DNA of 64,000 nt from Anaerolineae bacterium (GTDB taxonomy: Bacteria > Chloroflexota > Anaerolineae > Aggregatilineales > J027): NCBI GenBank assembly GCA_008933735.1, contig WBUL01000014.1, positions 57,813 to 121,812 of the forward strand, read 5' to 3'. How positions within the stretch are numbered: position 1 is the stretch's first letter; every line of letters begins with the position of its first letter. Positions 45,378-56,400 of this stretch are shown here, one piece after another. The position numbers and the translations under genes are program-made. The notes under the pieces were generated by a model, which had not been told where the DNA came from, searched no databases, and saw only the letters and a program-made list of their open reading frames with translations.

Positions 45378-46742
45378 TCAGCCGCGGCTCAGGGCCAACG
45401 CGCCAAAAAGATAAATCCACCAGAACACATTTAATGGAGGATCTCTAAAAATAAATAAGTCGAAGAACATCCCAAAGCCAGAGGCGACCACAGCCAGGGA
45501 AAACGCACTGAAAGGCACACCCCTTATACTCCGCCTCAGCAGACTCAGCAGCACCCCCCAAAGCGATGTGTAGTACAGTACCCCCACTGCTCCCAGTTCT
45601 AAAGCTAACGCCAGGAAGACGGAATGGGGATGATAAAGCATTCTGCCATAGGGTGTGCTTACACCCCGAAACTCGTTTTTCCAGGGTCGAAAAATCTCAT
45701 CTCTGTAATCAGCTTCCTGCAAGTACCAAACCCAGTAAGCACCATAGCCGGGGCCAAAGAGGTTCTCAATCACCCCTCTATTCTCAATAAGCTGCCACGC
45801 AATTTCGTGTGTTTTACTACGCCCCTCACTGGTCGTCGAAAGTAACCGTTCCATCTGTGCGTTGGAAAAGACAAAAGCTCCCGCTGTCGCTGTAAGGACT
45901 AAGAAAACGACGCCGGTAACAAGTCGCTGTTTTCCTCTTATCGATAAAATGAGCAATAAAACATACAGACCGAGGAGATATACACCCGCTCGTGATCCCG
46001 ACCCCAGAATTGTCAATATCAATGCAAATACGATGAGTACCGCGCCCCAGCGGCGGCGAAGTGTCATCTGAATGCCAAAGCCAAGCGCAGGCAGGAGAAC
46101 AAAGAAACCCGTTGATGAGGCAAACAGAGGGCCTTTGACTCGCGCGATGCCAAATTCTCCTCCTGTGAATGTTTCTGTCCGAAGCCCCAGGGTAAAAAAC
46201 GACTCCGCACTATAAAGTAAACCTACACCTGCTAAAAGTATCGTAACACGCCATAAAAAGCCCTCAATGACTTCTGGGCTTCGCTTAGAGATCATCATGT
46301 ACCCCAGGATAAAGGCCGCACCTGCTCCGGCAAGCGCAATCAGCATGGCAACTGCTGCCCGTTCAGTCATTCCACTCCATGTAACGGACAGAGACATATA
46401 GAGGAAAATAAATCCGGTGAACATGGGGAGATGATATGCCCAGGCGCTTTGCTCGGTTTTGTGAAAACCGCGTTGTAGAAGCAGGTTCTTTTCCCTGAAC
46501 ATAACATCAAGGAGAAACACGCTATAACAACCTGCTAGTAATAAGGCCAATATTACTCTGCTATTTACAGGGATATCACCAAGAGTCAACCAGGGTGTTT
46601 TCGTTGTCGGCAGCAGAGTCCAGATCGCCGCGCCAAACCAGAACGGCAGCTCCCAAAGCAATGCTGTTAGTCCGGTAGGGTTAAAAACCATACTCCTGGC
46701 ATGGTCAGGATATCCTTGTTTGCGTCCTCTCTGAATAAACAT
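45378..46742 (-). CDS. O-antigen ligase/Wzy-type polymerase
   Basis: A WaaL/Wzy_C family membrane protein (454 residues). The start was placed at ATG 46742, 19 bases after the preceding gene, because the longer frame to 46832 overlaps that gene. About ten hydrophobic segments frame an outer loop with the conserved pieces NLFGPGYGAYWVWYL and YHPHSVFLALALELGAVG. As the only such protein of the second locus it is the likely polymerase. Confidence 0.88.
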   Translation of the reverse strand: MFIQRGRKQGYPDHARSMVFNPTGLTALLWELPFWFGAAIWTLLPTTKTPWLTLGDIPVNSRVILALLLAGCYSVFLLDVMFREKNLLLQRGFHKTEQSAWAYHLPMFTGFIFLYMSLSVTWSGMTERAAVAMLIALAGAGAAFILGYMMISKRSPEVIEGFLWRVTILLAGVGLLYSAESFFTLGLRTETFTGGEFGIARVKGPLFASSTGFFVLLPALGFGIQMTLRRRWGAVLIVFALILTILGSGSRAGVYLLGLYVLLLILSIRGKQRLVTGVVFLVLTATAGAFVFSNAQMERLLSTTSEGRSKTHEIAWQLIENRGVIENLFGPGYGAYWVWYLQEADYRDEIFRPWKNEFRGVSTPYGRMLYHPHSVFLALALELGAVGVLYYTSLWGVLLSLLRRSIRGVPFSAFSLAVVASGFGMFFDLFIFRDPPLNVFWWIYLFGALALSRG

Positions 46743-46761
46743 GCCTCTCGCCTGCTTTATT

Positions 46762-47922
46762 TCAAGTCGGTTGCTCCCGCCGCTGATAGAGTTCCTGGTA
46801 CTGCTTTTCAAGCGCTCTAACGTTATAGTCAATATTGAACAATGACCTTTGCATGAGGCACAGCGCCTCTGCTCTGGTTACTGATGGGACACTGTTTACC
46901 ATTGATAAGACCGCTTCCGCCCATGCAACCTCACCCTGGCTCAGTGGCAATGTCTTTACCAGTGCGTTAACGACGATTGCTTCTGTCGGTATTTCCGACG
47001 TAGTGAGAATAGGTAAACCGGCGGCTTGAGCCTCAAGCAAAACCAGACCTAATCCTTCAGCCAGTGATGGGAAAACAAACGCATCCATCGCGCCAAGCAT
47101 CAACGCTGGAACATCGCCCCGATACCCGGTTAGAATAATATGCCCGTTGAGTCCTAAACGGTTTACCTCCTCTCGAATTGCGGGCAGGAGCGGGCCATCA
47201 CCGATCAGGAGCAGAACTACATTGGAACTCCGCTTTGCTGCTATGGCCATCATGCGGATGAGGAAGCCATGATTTTTCACGCGTGTAAACTGCCCCACAT
47301 GCCCGATGACAAAAGCATCGGAAGCAATGCCCAGCTCACGCCGAACCGCAGCGGCATCCACCGTGAGGCGGCGAAAAGCGTCTTCTTCGAAGGCCGCCGG
47401 AAAAATCCGCCAGCGGGGATCAGCACACCAGTCCGCCCCGAACAAGTCTCTAGCAGCAGACCGGCTCACAGCAAAGCCATCTGTGGCGAACCGCTTTGTC
47501 CATTTCACCATATGCCCGTAAAAGACGCGCCTCAGGAGTGAGAGGGATGGTAGTTGCCACGTGTTGTTTACGTGGCAGTGCACAACCCGAACAGGGACCC
47601 CCTCCCCTTTAGCAACACGCAAAGCATGACCACTGTGATAATGGGAATGAACATGAACCATATCATATGGTCCGTTCTCACGAAGCACACGCGCTAAAAA
47701 CCGGGAGTATGCCAGGAGATGGTAATAGGATGGCCCGATAAAAACACGACATCCTAAATCCTGCAATTCAGCATCGTATCTCATAGCGCAGGTGGCAAGG
47801 AAATCTAAATGGAAATGCTCCCGATCGATACGGCGGGCGACGTTCATCAGCCAATCTTGAACCCCGCCGCCGGGAATCAGACGGTCAAGCACTTCAAGAA
47901 TGCGAATAGGCGTCTGTGTCAT
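46762..47922 (-). CDS. Glycosyltransferase family 4
   Basis: A GT-B glycosyltransferase of about 386 residues with ILEVLDRLIPGGGVQDWLMN at the N-terminus, IGHVGQFTRVKNHGFLIRMM as the start of the C-terminal domain, LLIGDGPLLPAI, and the E-x7-E motif in SLAEGLGLVLLEAQAAGLP. The ATG at 47922 fits the family start; it overlaps the flippase gene by 29 bases. The protein would add a sugar in the second repeat unit. Confidence 0.92.
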   Translation of the reverse strand: MTQTPIRILEVLDRLIPGGGVQDWLMNVARRIDREHFHLDFLATCAMRYDAELQDLGCRVFIGPSYYHLLAYSRFLARVLRENGPYDMVHVHSHYHSGHALRVAKGEGVPVRVVHCHVNNTWQLPSLSLLRRVFYGHMVKWTKRFATDGFAVSRSAARDLFGADWCADPRWRIFPAAFEEDAFRRLTVDAAAVRRELGIASDAFVIGHVGQFTRVKNHGFLIRMMAIAAKRSSNVVLLLIGDGPLLPAIREEVNRLGLNGHIILTGYRGDVPALMLGAMDAFVFPSLAEGLGLVLLEAQAAGLPILTTSEIPTEAIVVNALVKTLPLSQGEVAWAEAVLSMVNSVPSVTRAEALCLMQRSLFNIDYNVRALEKQYQELYQRREQPT

Positions 47923-49225
47923 TTCCCGGTTTTGATCCTCTTCGGATTGCATAAAACACAATGCAAGCGCCACCAATAACTCTCACCACGGCTACAAGGA
48001 CGAGACAATTTGCCGCCGCCTGTAGCCCTCCGGTCGGAATCATCAGGGCACAGGTCACGAACATCAGAGCCGTCGTGATCGTGAAGAGCGGAAATTGCAC
48101 TCTGAAGTAGCGGGCTGCGGTCATGGCGTAGCCCAGGAAAGAGGCAATATAATTGATTCCTACGGCGATCATAATCGTGATAAACAGCGTATATCGGGCG
48201 TATTCCGGCCCATACAGCAGGGCGAGTATCTCCTTGCCCACCACAGCCGCAACCAGAATACCGCTCGCCCCGATCAGTATGCCGACAACTATCAGCTTGG
48301 CCAAGAGATTGGCATACGCGCGGCGATGCCCGGATGCGTAATATTTTGCCATGCGTGGGCTGGCGGACTGTCCTAGCGCGTTGGCAATCGTCGCGCCTGC
48401 ACGTTCTAGGTAAGCAATTGCCACAAAAATGCCCAGCTCGTAGGCTCCCCAATTCCGCTCTATGAAATAGCGTGGAACACTTGCGCTGAGTGAGATGAGC
48501 ATGAGCACAAGCCCTAGTGGCAAAGCCAGCCACGCTAACCGAAGCAAAGTTTTGGGATTCCAGTGAGGCTTCAAAAGGCCCCAATCTCCGGGGGAAAGCG
48601 CACCGCTGGATGTTCCTTCCAGCGAAGCCAACAACATTCGGCCACTGCGGACATCATAGGTCAGCAGTACCAGTACCCAGGCAAGTACAAGGCCGACCGT
48701 TCCCCAGAAAACACGATTCGACAGCAAGACGCCGAGGGTAAGAAAAGCCAGGGACAACACAGCTTTAAGAATCAGAGATCTGGCAATACGATCCATTCGC
48801 TCCAGGCGCTGGCAAAGACCATAAAAAACATCACTGGTCGATTCAAAACCCTTTGCTACGCCAACAGCAATAATCACAATAGCTGTCTCATAGCGATAAC
48901 TACCGAGTGCAAAGGCAGTGATCCCTGTAATGGCGAATATGAGCATGATGAGCCGCAGCCCCAAATAGTCACCGAAACGGTATAACCCCTGCGCGTCAGT
49001 AGCCTGGACAGCACGCAAATTTAACTCGGCAAGGATGATAATGGGCGCTGCGATGGCTAATCCGAGCGCAAACTGGCCAACCATCTCAGGGTTACCGATC
49101 CTGGCAAGCACAACCAGCATTCCCCATTGACTACCCGTGTAGATGATATTTGCTATGAAAGTCCACGAAAAATTCGCACGGAGCGATAGCCCCTTAATTT
49201 CCGGCTCAGATGAAGAAACTAGCAT
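47894..49225 (-). CDS. Wzx-type oligosaccharide flippase
   Basis: A 443-residue membrane protein with about 12 hydrophobic segments in the arrangement of MOP-superfamily flippases, with the N-terminal block NFSWTFIANIIYTGSQWGML common in lipopolysaccharide flippases. It would translocate the repeat unit of the second locus. The gene lies between the aminotransferase (35-base gap) and a GT4 gene that overlaps its end. Confidence 0.9.
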   Translation of the reverse strand: MLVSSSEPEIKGLSLRANFSWTFIANIIYTGSQWGMLVVLARIGNPEMVGQFALGLAIAAPIIILAELNLRAVQATDAQGLYRFGDYLGLRLIMLIFAITGITAFALGSYRYETAIVIIAVGVAKGFESTSDVFYGLCQRLERMDRIARSLILKAVLSLAFLTLGVLLSNRVFWGTVGLVLAWVLVLLTYDVRSGRMLLASLEGTSSGALSPGDWGLLKPHWNPKTLLRLAWLALPLGLVLMLISLSASVPRYFIERNWGAYELGIFVAIAYLERAGATIANALGQSASPRMAKYYASGHRRAYANLLAKLIVVGILIGASGILVAAVVGKEILALLYGPEYARYTLFITIMIAVGINYIASFLGYAMTAARYFRVQFPLFTITTALMFVTCALMIPTGGLQAAANCLVLVAVVRVIGGACIVFYAIRRGSKPGNDTDAYSHS

Positions 49226-49260
49226 GAGAACTGATCTCTGTAAACGAACCTATGGACTTC

Positions 49261-50466
49261 TCATTCTCCGAAGAAATCCGCGATTTCTAGCACGGCTTCA
49301 ATGACATCGTTTACGTCAGAATCCGACATGGTGGGATAGATTGGGAGCGAGATCACTCGCTTGTACTCATGAAACGCTACCGGGAAATCCTGCGGCTTAT
49401 ACCCGTAGGTTTTGCGGTAGTAAGGATGCATGTGCAGGGGGATCCAGTGGACACTAACACCGATGTTTGCGTCCCGCAGGTAGTCGATAAAGGTATTGCG
49501 ATCAATCCTGAGCGCTTCAAGATTCAACCGAAGGATGTACAGGTGGTAGCAGTGCGTTGTATAAGACGGATATGTTGGGATTTGTAAGGCCGGATGAGCT
49601 TTGAATGCCTGGTCATAGCGAGCTGCGATTTCTAATCGCCGACAAGTCATTGCCTCCAACTTCCCAAGCTGTACCAGGCCTAACGCCGCTGCAACATCGG
49701 TCATGTTGTACTTGAATCCCGGTGCCATGATTTCGTAGTACCAACTGCCTTCGCGCGTGTAGCGTTTCCAGGCATCTTTGCTGATACCATGCAGCGACAT
49801 GATACGACACCGATCAGCCCATTGTTTATGGTCAGTTGTGATCATGCCGCCCTCACCGGTTGCCAGTGTTTTCGTGACGTAGAAACTGAATGTCGTGAAG
49901 TCGCTTAAAGTGCCAATGCGGCGCCCTTTGTACCATGTTGGCAGTGCATGGGCAGCATCTTCGACGACCGCCAGCCCATACCGCGTAGTAAGTTCGTGAA
50001 TCGCGCCTAAATCGGCGGACTGCCCGGCCACGTGGACGGGTATAATCGCTTTTGTTCTCGGTGTAACAGCCAGTTTGATCTGCTCCACGTCAATGTTCAG
50101 AGTCGTTGGATCAATATCTACTAGGACTGGCTTCGCGTTAAAATAACGAACAACCTCTGCCGTTGCTGCAAAAGTGAATGTTGTGGTGATAACCTCATCA
50201 CCTGCTTGAATCCCTATCGCCTCAAGCGCAAGATGCATCGCTGCTGTCGCAGAATTCACAGCAATGGCATACTCAACGCCCAGGTACTCGGCAAATTTCT
50301 CTTCAAAGGAGTGTGTGCGTGGTCCAGTGGTAAGCCACCCTGATTGAAGAACTGCCTCAACTTCCCTGATCTCCAGCTCCCCAATGCATGGTTTAGCAAA
50401 CGGTAGAAATTCGTCACGAACTTTACGAAGTTTGCGTGTACGGTGTAGTTGGCTGATCCTATCCAT
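49261..50466 (-). CDS. DegT/DnrJ/EryC1/StrS sugar aminotransferase (PglE/PseC/ArnB-like)
   Basis: A 401-residue PLP enzyme. It has the start FAKPCIGELEIREVEAVLQS, the cofactor block YAIAVNSATAAMHLALEAIG, VVEDAAHALPTWYKG, and FYVTKTLATGEGGMI with the PLP lysine. This pattern fits 4-aminotransferases acting on UDP-4-keto-6-deoxy sugars. Together with the CapD-type dehydratase (37060) and the acyltransferase-like protein it suggests that a 4-amino-4,6-dideoxy sugar, possibly acylated, enters the second polysaccharide. Confidence 0.93.
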   Translation of the reverse strand: MDRISQLHRTRKLRKVRDEFLPFAKPCIGELEIREVEAVLQSGWLTTGPRTHSFEEKFAEYLGVEYAIAVNSATAAMHLALEAIGIQAGDEVITTTFTFAATAEVVRYFNAKPVLVDIDPTTLNIDVEQIKLAVTPRTKAIIPVHVAGQSADLGAIHELTTRYGLAVVEDAAHALPTWYKGRRIGTLSDFTTFSFYVTKTLATGEGGMITTDHKQWADRCRIMSLHGISKDAWKRYTREGSWYYEIMAPGFKYNMTDVAAALGLVQLGKLEAMTCRRLEIAARYDQAFKAHPALQIPTYPSYTTHCYHLYILRLNLEALRIDRNTFIDYLRDANIGVSVHWIPLHMHPYYRKTYGYKPQDFPVAFHEYKRVISLPIYPTMSDSDVNDVIEAVLEIADFFGE

Positions 50467-50878
50467 TTTTTCTGTCCGTGATTCAAGATTTAGTTAGAGA
50501 ATTCATGTTTTGTGGTAGTAGACGGAACGACCAGGGGAAAAATACGGAGCGAACCCGCAAAAGACAAGCGCAATAGAACAACAACAATGAATATCAGGCA
50601 GCAGTCCCTATTTAAAGGGGAAATACCTATTTTTGTTATATATTTTACTAATCCTTTTATCGATAATATCATAAGAACAATGTCACCAGTTAAATAATTA
50701 AAAAGCTAGTGCATTATAAACAAAATAACCGCCACTGCCTACTCCTTAATATAGCTAAGCATTGCATAACGTTCCAGTGCAATTCCTCATGTTAATTATG
50801 AGCAATTGCTCCATAAGCAATGTAAGACTAAGGAATATCGCTTAAATAAAGAGATGGAATTCTTGCTTATAAATGAAA
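50467..50878. other. AT-rich gap with presumed operon promoter
   Basis: About 410 bases without a gene. It is much richer in A and T than its flanks. The promoter of the minus-strand operon that begins with the aminotransferase should lie here, but I found no well-spaced -35/-10 pair. Confidence 0.4.
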
Positions 50879-52426
50879 TTAGCGATTGATCAGGACAATT
50901 CCCGCAAGCGTAATACCAAAATGTTTAATCTGCGCTCGCAGGTCAATCAACGCTTCATAGGGAGTCGTGCCAGAACGCACAATCACGACGACGGGTGTTT
51001 GCAGACCGACCGCCAGCACAAAAGCGTCTGAAGTGCTGGATAAAGGAGATGTGTCCATGAGAATAATATGTGCTTTGGTTGCTGTCTCAATGAATTGCAG
51101 CCATCGGGCCATCACTTGAGACCCAAAAACACCTGCGGAATCAGCAGGTGCCGGGCCAGCCGCCAGCAGGGAGAGATTCGCAATAGGCGTCACTTGCACA
51201 CACGAAGCAACAAGCTCTGCGCGATCGGCCTCATCCAAATCAAGCTCCTGTGCCAAAAGCGTACCCAGCCCATTTTCAGCAGGCAAATTGAACATTGTGT
51301 GCAGGGATGGCTGATGGAAATTCGCATCAATGAGCAGGACACGAAGACCTGCCTGAGCAATAACAATTCCTAGGCCAGCTATCATGACACTTTTACCATC
51401 ATTTTCACTGTGGCTTACGAATAGGAATGGGTTTGTTCGCCCCTGGTAAGGAAAAAGCAGCTTTGCCCTCACGGCACGATACGACTCAGTGGCTGCGGAA
51501 GCTGAATTGGCAATCAGATCCAGGTGCTTTATCGGCCTGTTAAGATTTTTGATAGGGATCACGCCTATAACAGGTACTTCAAGCAAAGCGGTGGCTTCAT
51601 GGGGCCTTCGCACGGTGTTGCTCAAATAATCAGAGAGCAAAACGAAAACGCCTGAAGCTATTGCCCCGACAATTGCCCCAAGGATTGACAACGGGAGTCT
51701 GCCAAAACCGCTTGGGGATGTTGGTACCGTCGCACGCTCAACAATCGTCAATGAGTTTGTACGTTCCTGGAGGCTCACAATGGTGTTGGAATACTGGGCA
51801 ATGGTTGAAGAGGCGAGCGTAATTTGTGTAATGAGGACGTTCTGTCGTTCGCGCAGGGCTTCTGTTTCCTGTGCATCCGCTGCATGGGACAGTTCCTCTT
51901 CGATTTGATTAAGCTGGTCGCGGGCTGTCCCCACCAGTAGAGACAATTCTCTGATTTCAGAACTTGCCAGATCAACCTGTGCCTGCTGAATAGGTGTCAG
52001 GTTTGTGGGACTCCTTGCGATCAACTGAGTAGCGATCATATTTGCCATCTCCGAGGCCCATTCTGGGTCGGTGTATGTTACCGAGATAACCAGCAGTGAA
52101 GTCGCAGGAACAACCCGCGCCTCAACAAGATCGTGCAGTTCTTCTGCATTGACCGGGAAATGGCCTTCCTGCGTTGCTGCATCCAGGATTTCATTGGTGG
52201 TTGCTAATACCGCATAAGTTTGTGCCAGTTCAACGCCTGCACGAATGTCAAGGGAAGTTGGATTAGGAGATTGGATATATCCCCCAATTGAAACAATTAC
52301 TTCGGCGCGATAGGTGGGGGATTTTTGGCTTAGGACCAGAAAAACGAGGGAACCAGTGACTAGGGTTGCGGTACTTATAAACCACAGCTTTTGTCTCAGA
52401 AGTTGGAAGTATTCATTGATCGTCAT
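50879..52426 (-). CDS. Wzz-type chain-length regulator fused to a BY-kinase-like domain
   Basis: A protein of about 515 residues; ATG 52426 (MTINEYFQLLRQK) was preferred to the longer frame to 52480. The N-terminal part has two hydrophobic helices (near residues 15-35 and 245-265) around an extracellular coiled-coil-rich region, as in Wzz. The C-terminal part is a CpsD/CapB-type ATPase with LLIDANFHQP (Walker A') and HIILMDTSPLSS (Walker B). The P-loop is unusual: SENDGKS instead of PGEGKS or PGAGKT. There is no tyrosine cluster at the C-terminus. It likely regulates polymerisation and export in the second locus. Confidence 0.9.
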   Translation of the reverse strand: MTINEYFQLLRQKLWFISTATLVTGSLVFLVLSQKSPTYRAEVIVSIGGYIQSPNPTSLDIRAGVELAQTYAVLATTNEILDAATQEGHFPVNAEELHDLVEARVVPATSLLVISVTYTDPEWASEMANMIATQLIARSPTNLTPIQQAQVDLASSEIRELSLLVGTARDQLNQIEEELSHAADAQETEALRERQNVLITQITLASSTIAQYSNTIVSLQERTNSLTIVERATVPTSPSGFGRLPLSILGAIVGAIASGVFVLLSDYLSNTVRRPHEATALLEVPVIGVIPIKNLNRPIKHLDLIANSASAATESYRAVRAKLLFPYQGRTNPFLFVSHSENDGKSVMIAGLGIVIAQAGLRVLLIDANFHQPSLHTMFNLPAENGLGTLLAQELDLDEADRAELVASCVQVTPIANLSLLAAGPAPADSAGVFGSQVMARWLQFIETATKAHIILMDTSPLSSTSDAFVLAVGLQTPVVVIVRSGTTPYEALIDLRAQIKHFGITLAGIVLINR

Positions 52427-52549
52427 AATGGCCAGATAGGAGCCTTGAGATGGATAATATTTTAGATCATACCATAACATGAGCAGAGTAGTGAGGAGAC
52501 TGCTGTTTGTAGGGTTGGCGATGGTTCCAGACAGAGAGAAACAACTTCA

Positions 52550-53190
52550 CCGCTCGCCGCAGCGCCTTCAGACAGTGAGAGAAATGGCACAGTTCCGCAT
52601 GGTCCCCCTCCACCCAATCGCCGCCCTGTTCAGCCATGATCCATGTGGCAGCGTAAAGTAAAAACACACCCGCTCCATGATACGATCCGCTTCGTCCAGT
52701 GTCAGGATACAGCCCATCAACCAGATAGCGCACGGTGTGTGCAAAATCGATTTTCTTGCGATGAGCGGTCACCAATTCGGCTCGACGAACAGCGCGTCCC
52801 ACTTTTCTCATCGAAATTGACCACAGGCGGGTGCTGCTGGGAATACGCCCACTTTTCACCTGCCAGGGTTTCAGTGCGTTTTTTTCAGACAGCACCCGGT
52901 GGTGCTGGCGCTGATCGCTTCGACCACGCCCTCGGCCACCCGCTGTTCAGCCAGTCGTTAATGCGTCCATCGTTTCTATCCGGTTGGGGGTACACTGCAA
53001 GCCAGTGCCGTCAAGTAGGCAATCTGTTATTCACCCAACATCGGTTCATTTTCCAATGCAGCTCCTAGACCACCTTCGGCGTAGCGCACCCGCGGGCGAC
53101 GCACCGTTTCATCGTCGATAGACAGGCCGGCAGCAATCTCCATCTCGGTTCTACCATGCACAGCTTCACTCCTCTGGCGTTGGCACGCCA
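52550..53190 (-). mobile_element. Decayed IS630-family transposase
   Basis: On the minus strand, pieces of one transposase occur in order but in shifting frames: EIAAGLSIDDETVR and RVRYAEGGLGAALENEP (N-terminal helix-turn-helix part), IAYLTALACS, KNALKPWQVKSG, DFAHTVRYLVDGLYPD, and YFTLPHGSWLN. These match the order of blocks in IS630-type transposases; the catalytic stretch between the last two is partly lost, and several stops and frameshifts are present. It lies between the Wzz-kinase gene and the giant surface protein gene. Confidence 0.78.
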
Positions 53191-53473
53191 TTTGTAATAT
53201 AGGGACTCGGTGACATCATGCACAACTGTTGGCACTCTTTTCTCCACGATGCTTCGGATTTTGGTGTCCAATAATTCCCTCGTTCACAAGATGCTCCGCT
53301 GCGAGTTTGTACTTGTATATAAAATCATGACAAATATTATCAAAACCATGACATTTTGGCCAGGAATAATTTTTTTGTATATTTTGGGGTTGTTATTATT
53401 GGTTTATAATTCAATAAGGAGCTTTTATTTTTAGTCATAGAGCTAATATTACAATTAGCTAAAGCAGGGTATT
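53191..53473 (+). promoter_or_regulatory. Upstream region of the giant surface protein gene
   Basis: No gene is supported here. A perfect -10-like TATAAT occurs at 53405-53410, with only a weak TTTTGG or TTTGGG 16-17 bases upstream. A weak AGGG lies just before the ATG at 53474. The region is AT-rich. Confidence 0.3.
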
Positions 53474-56400
53474 ATGAAATGTATCAAGTATGGTTATCTA
53501 CTGCTTAAACTCGCTCTGCTTTCTTTTGTAGTTGTTATAGCCACCTTATTGATGCCTACTCCAACAGAAGCAGGAACTATCACGGTAACAGGAACCTGTA
53601 CAATTGTTGAGGCAATTACCGCTGCTAATACAGACGCGGCAACTGCCAACTGCCCGGCAGGCAGCGGGAACGATACGATTGTATTAACAGCAAATGTTAC
53701 GCTGACAGCCGTGAATAATACGACGAATGGCGCGAATGGGCTGCCATCCATAACCTCGAACATCACCATTAGGGGTAATGGATTTACCATTGCGCGTTCA
53801 ACCGCCGGAGGGACCCCAAATTTCCGCCTCTTTCATATTGCTGCTGGCGGCAACCTGACTCTTGAAAGAGTCATTGTTGATAACGGCATTAGCAGCAATG
53901 CACAGGGAGGCGCAATTTATAACCTGGGGACTCTGAACCTTGACAGCAGCATCGTAGACGACAGTCTTGCAGCCGCTCCCAATACAGGGGGAAATGATAC
54001 CGCTCAGGGGGGTGCTATCTATAACAGCGGCATCCTTAATATCACCTCCACCACAATCAGCGACAGCAATGTCACTGTTGGCGCAGCGGGGGGCGTTGAT
54101 TCTCCCCAAGGGGGAGGGCTTTACAATGCTGCTTCTGGAACTGTTGTTATGACCAATGCCTTATTTATTAACAACAATGCGAGCAGCAGCGGCAGCGCGG
54201 GTGCTGATAATGCGGATGGTGGGGGCATCTATAATGCAGGCTCCTTAACTATTATCAACAGCGCCTTTAATGATAACGACGCCGATGCTGACTCCGGTGA
54301 TGCCGGGGATGTAGCGCGGGGTGGAGCTATCTATAATACAGGAACACTCACTGTTACAGGCACAACCTTTGATGGCAGTGACCTGGAGGTAGATGGTGGT
54401 GGTAATAATGACCAGGCCCTGGGTGTGGCTGTTTATAACAGCGGCACCGCCACCTTTACCAATGTCTCTTTTGCGAATGGGGACGCCAATGCAGACGGGA
54501 CAGGTACGGGAGATCAAGCCCTGGGAGGCGCGATTTATAACATTACGGGTACCGTTACCCTGGTGAATGCGACGTTCTCAAACAATGATGTCAATGCAGA
54601 CACTCCGGGCAACAATGGTGATATTGGACGGGGGGGTGGTATTTATAACGCCAGTGGAACGGTCACCATTACCCACGCGACCTTTGACAACAACGATGTA
54701 GATGGAGATACCGCCGAAGGTGGCGCTATTTACAACAACGCAGGTGCAACCGTCATCTTTCGCAACAGCATTGCGAACGATTCCTGCCAGGGAGGTGGAA
54801 CTTATACCCTCCAGGGTGTGAACCGCGCTTTGGCGGGTTCGTGTGGTGGGACTCCGATTAGCGGCATGGGCGGCGCGGGTGATAACGGCGGAGCCACCCT
54901 CACATTTGCGATTGATGGCACGAGCAATGCCCTTGATGCAGCCGCTAATGCTTTCTGTCCGGCGACGGATCAGCGTGGGGTTCCACGCGGTTTTAACGGC
55001 ACAGGCGCGATAGGTGTTCCCCAGGTGGGGGACTGCGATATAGGCGCATTTGAATATATCGGTGGTACCATTACTGGTTTTGTCTGGGAAGACATTAACA
55101 TGGACGGGACCCAGGATTTACCCACCGAACCGGGTATTGCTGGCGTAACCGTCAACTTAAACGGAACCGTGGTAGCAACAACGACAACCAATAGCAATGG
55201 GTTCTTTACGTTCTCAAGTTTAGCAACCGCCACTGGGAATAATTACACTGTTACCGTTGTCGCACCTGCTGGGCATACCTTTACCGCGCAAAACATCGGG
55301 GGTAACGAAAACTTCGATAGTGATGTGCTCCCTGCCACCGGTACAACGGCGAACATTGCCCTTTCAACAGCAAATCCTATTCGGGCAAACCTTTCCGACG
55401 CGGGGTTGTTCCGCCGAATATCGCTTTCCGGTTTTGTGTACGTTGATCAGAATAACAATGGTATATATGAGACTGAACCTGGGATCAGCGGGGTCACTGT
55501 AACCGTCACCGGCACAGATGTTTTGGGCGGTATTGTGAACACCTCTACCACGACTCTTGCCGATGGTTCGTACAGTTTCACCAACCTTAACCCCGGAAAT
55601 TACACCATCGCAGAAACACAGCCCACAGGATGTTACACTGATGGGATTGACACAATCGGAACGTTGGGCGGAAACAGCAGTGCTAATGATGTTTTCAGCA
55701 GCATCCTTGCTGGCTCCGGAGATACTGGCACAGGTTATAATTTTGGCGAGTTAAACGCCTCTCCAACCAACCTGAATCTTACGCTTACCCCCAACACGCT
55801 CGATGAGGGCAGCAGTACCACCCTTGACGGTACATTTAACGGAGAGGCATGTGATGCTCATACGGTGACGATTGACTGGGGTGATGGAAGCGCTCCGCAG
55901 GTTGTAAATTTGGCTGTTGGCGTTACCACCTTTAGTGCATCCAAGGTTTATGATGACGATAACCCCACCGCGACGCCGTCTGATGTGTATACGGTTCAAG
56001 TGACTGTCTCTGATGGTGCTTCTATTCCGCTGACTGGTAGTACCCCTATCACTGTGAATAACGTTGCACCCACGCTGAACAACGTCACCCTGACCCCAGA
56101 TCCGATTGATGAAAATGGCACGGTCACGCTGGCGGGCGACATTACCGACCCCGGCACCTTAGACACGTTTGTGCTGAGCATCGATTGGGATGGCGCAGCA
56201 GGCGCAGGGGCACCGGAGCTGGTCAATCTGGCAGCGGGAAGCACCACCTTCAGCGTGACCCACACCTATCTCGATGACGATCCCACAGCGACTGCTTCCG
56301 ACAATTACACAGTGGAAGTCATCCTGACCGATGACGACACAGGCACCGCCAATTTCAGCGATACGGTCACCGTGAATAACGTTGCACCCACACTGAGCAA

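Noticed and set aside
53210..53434. 74-codon hydrophobic frame before the giant gene
   Set aside because: It begins inside the decayed IS630 sequence on the opposite strand and looks like an AT-rich chance frame.
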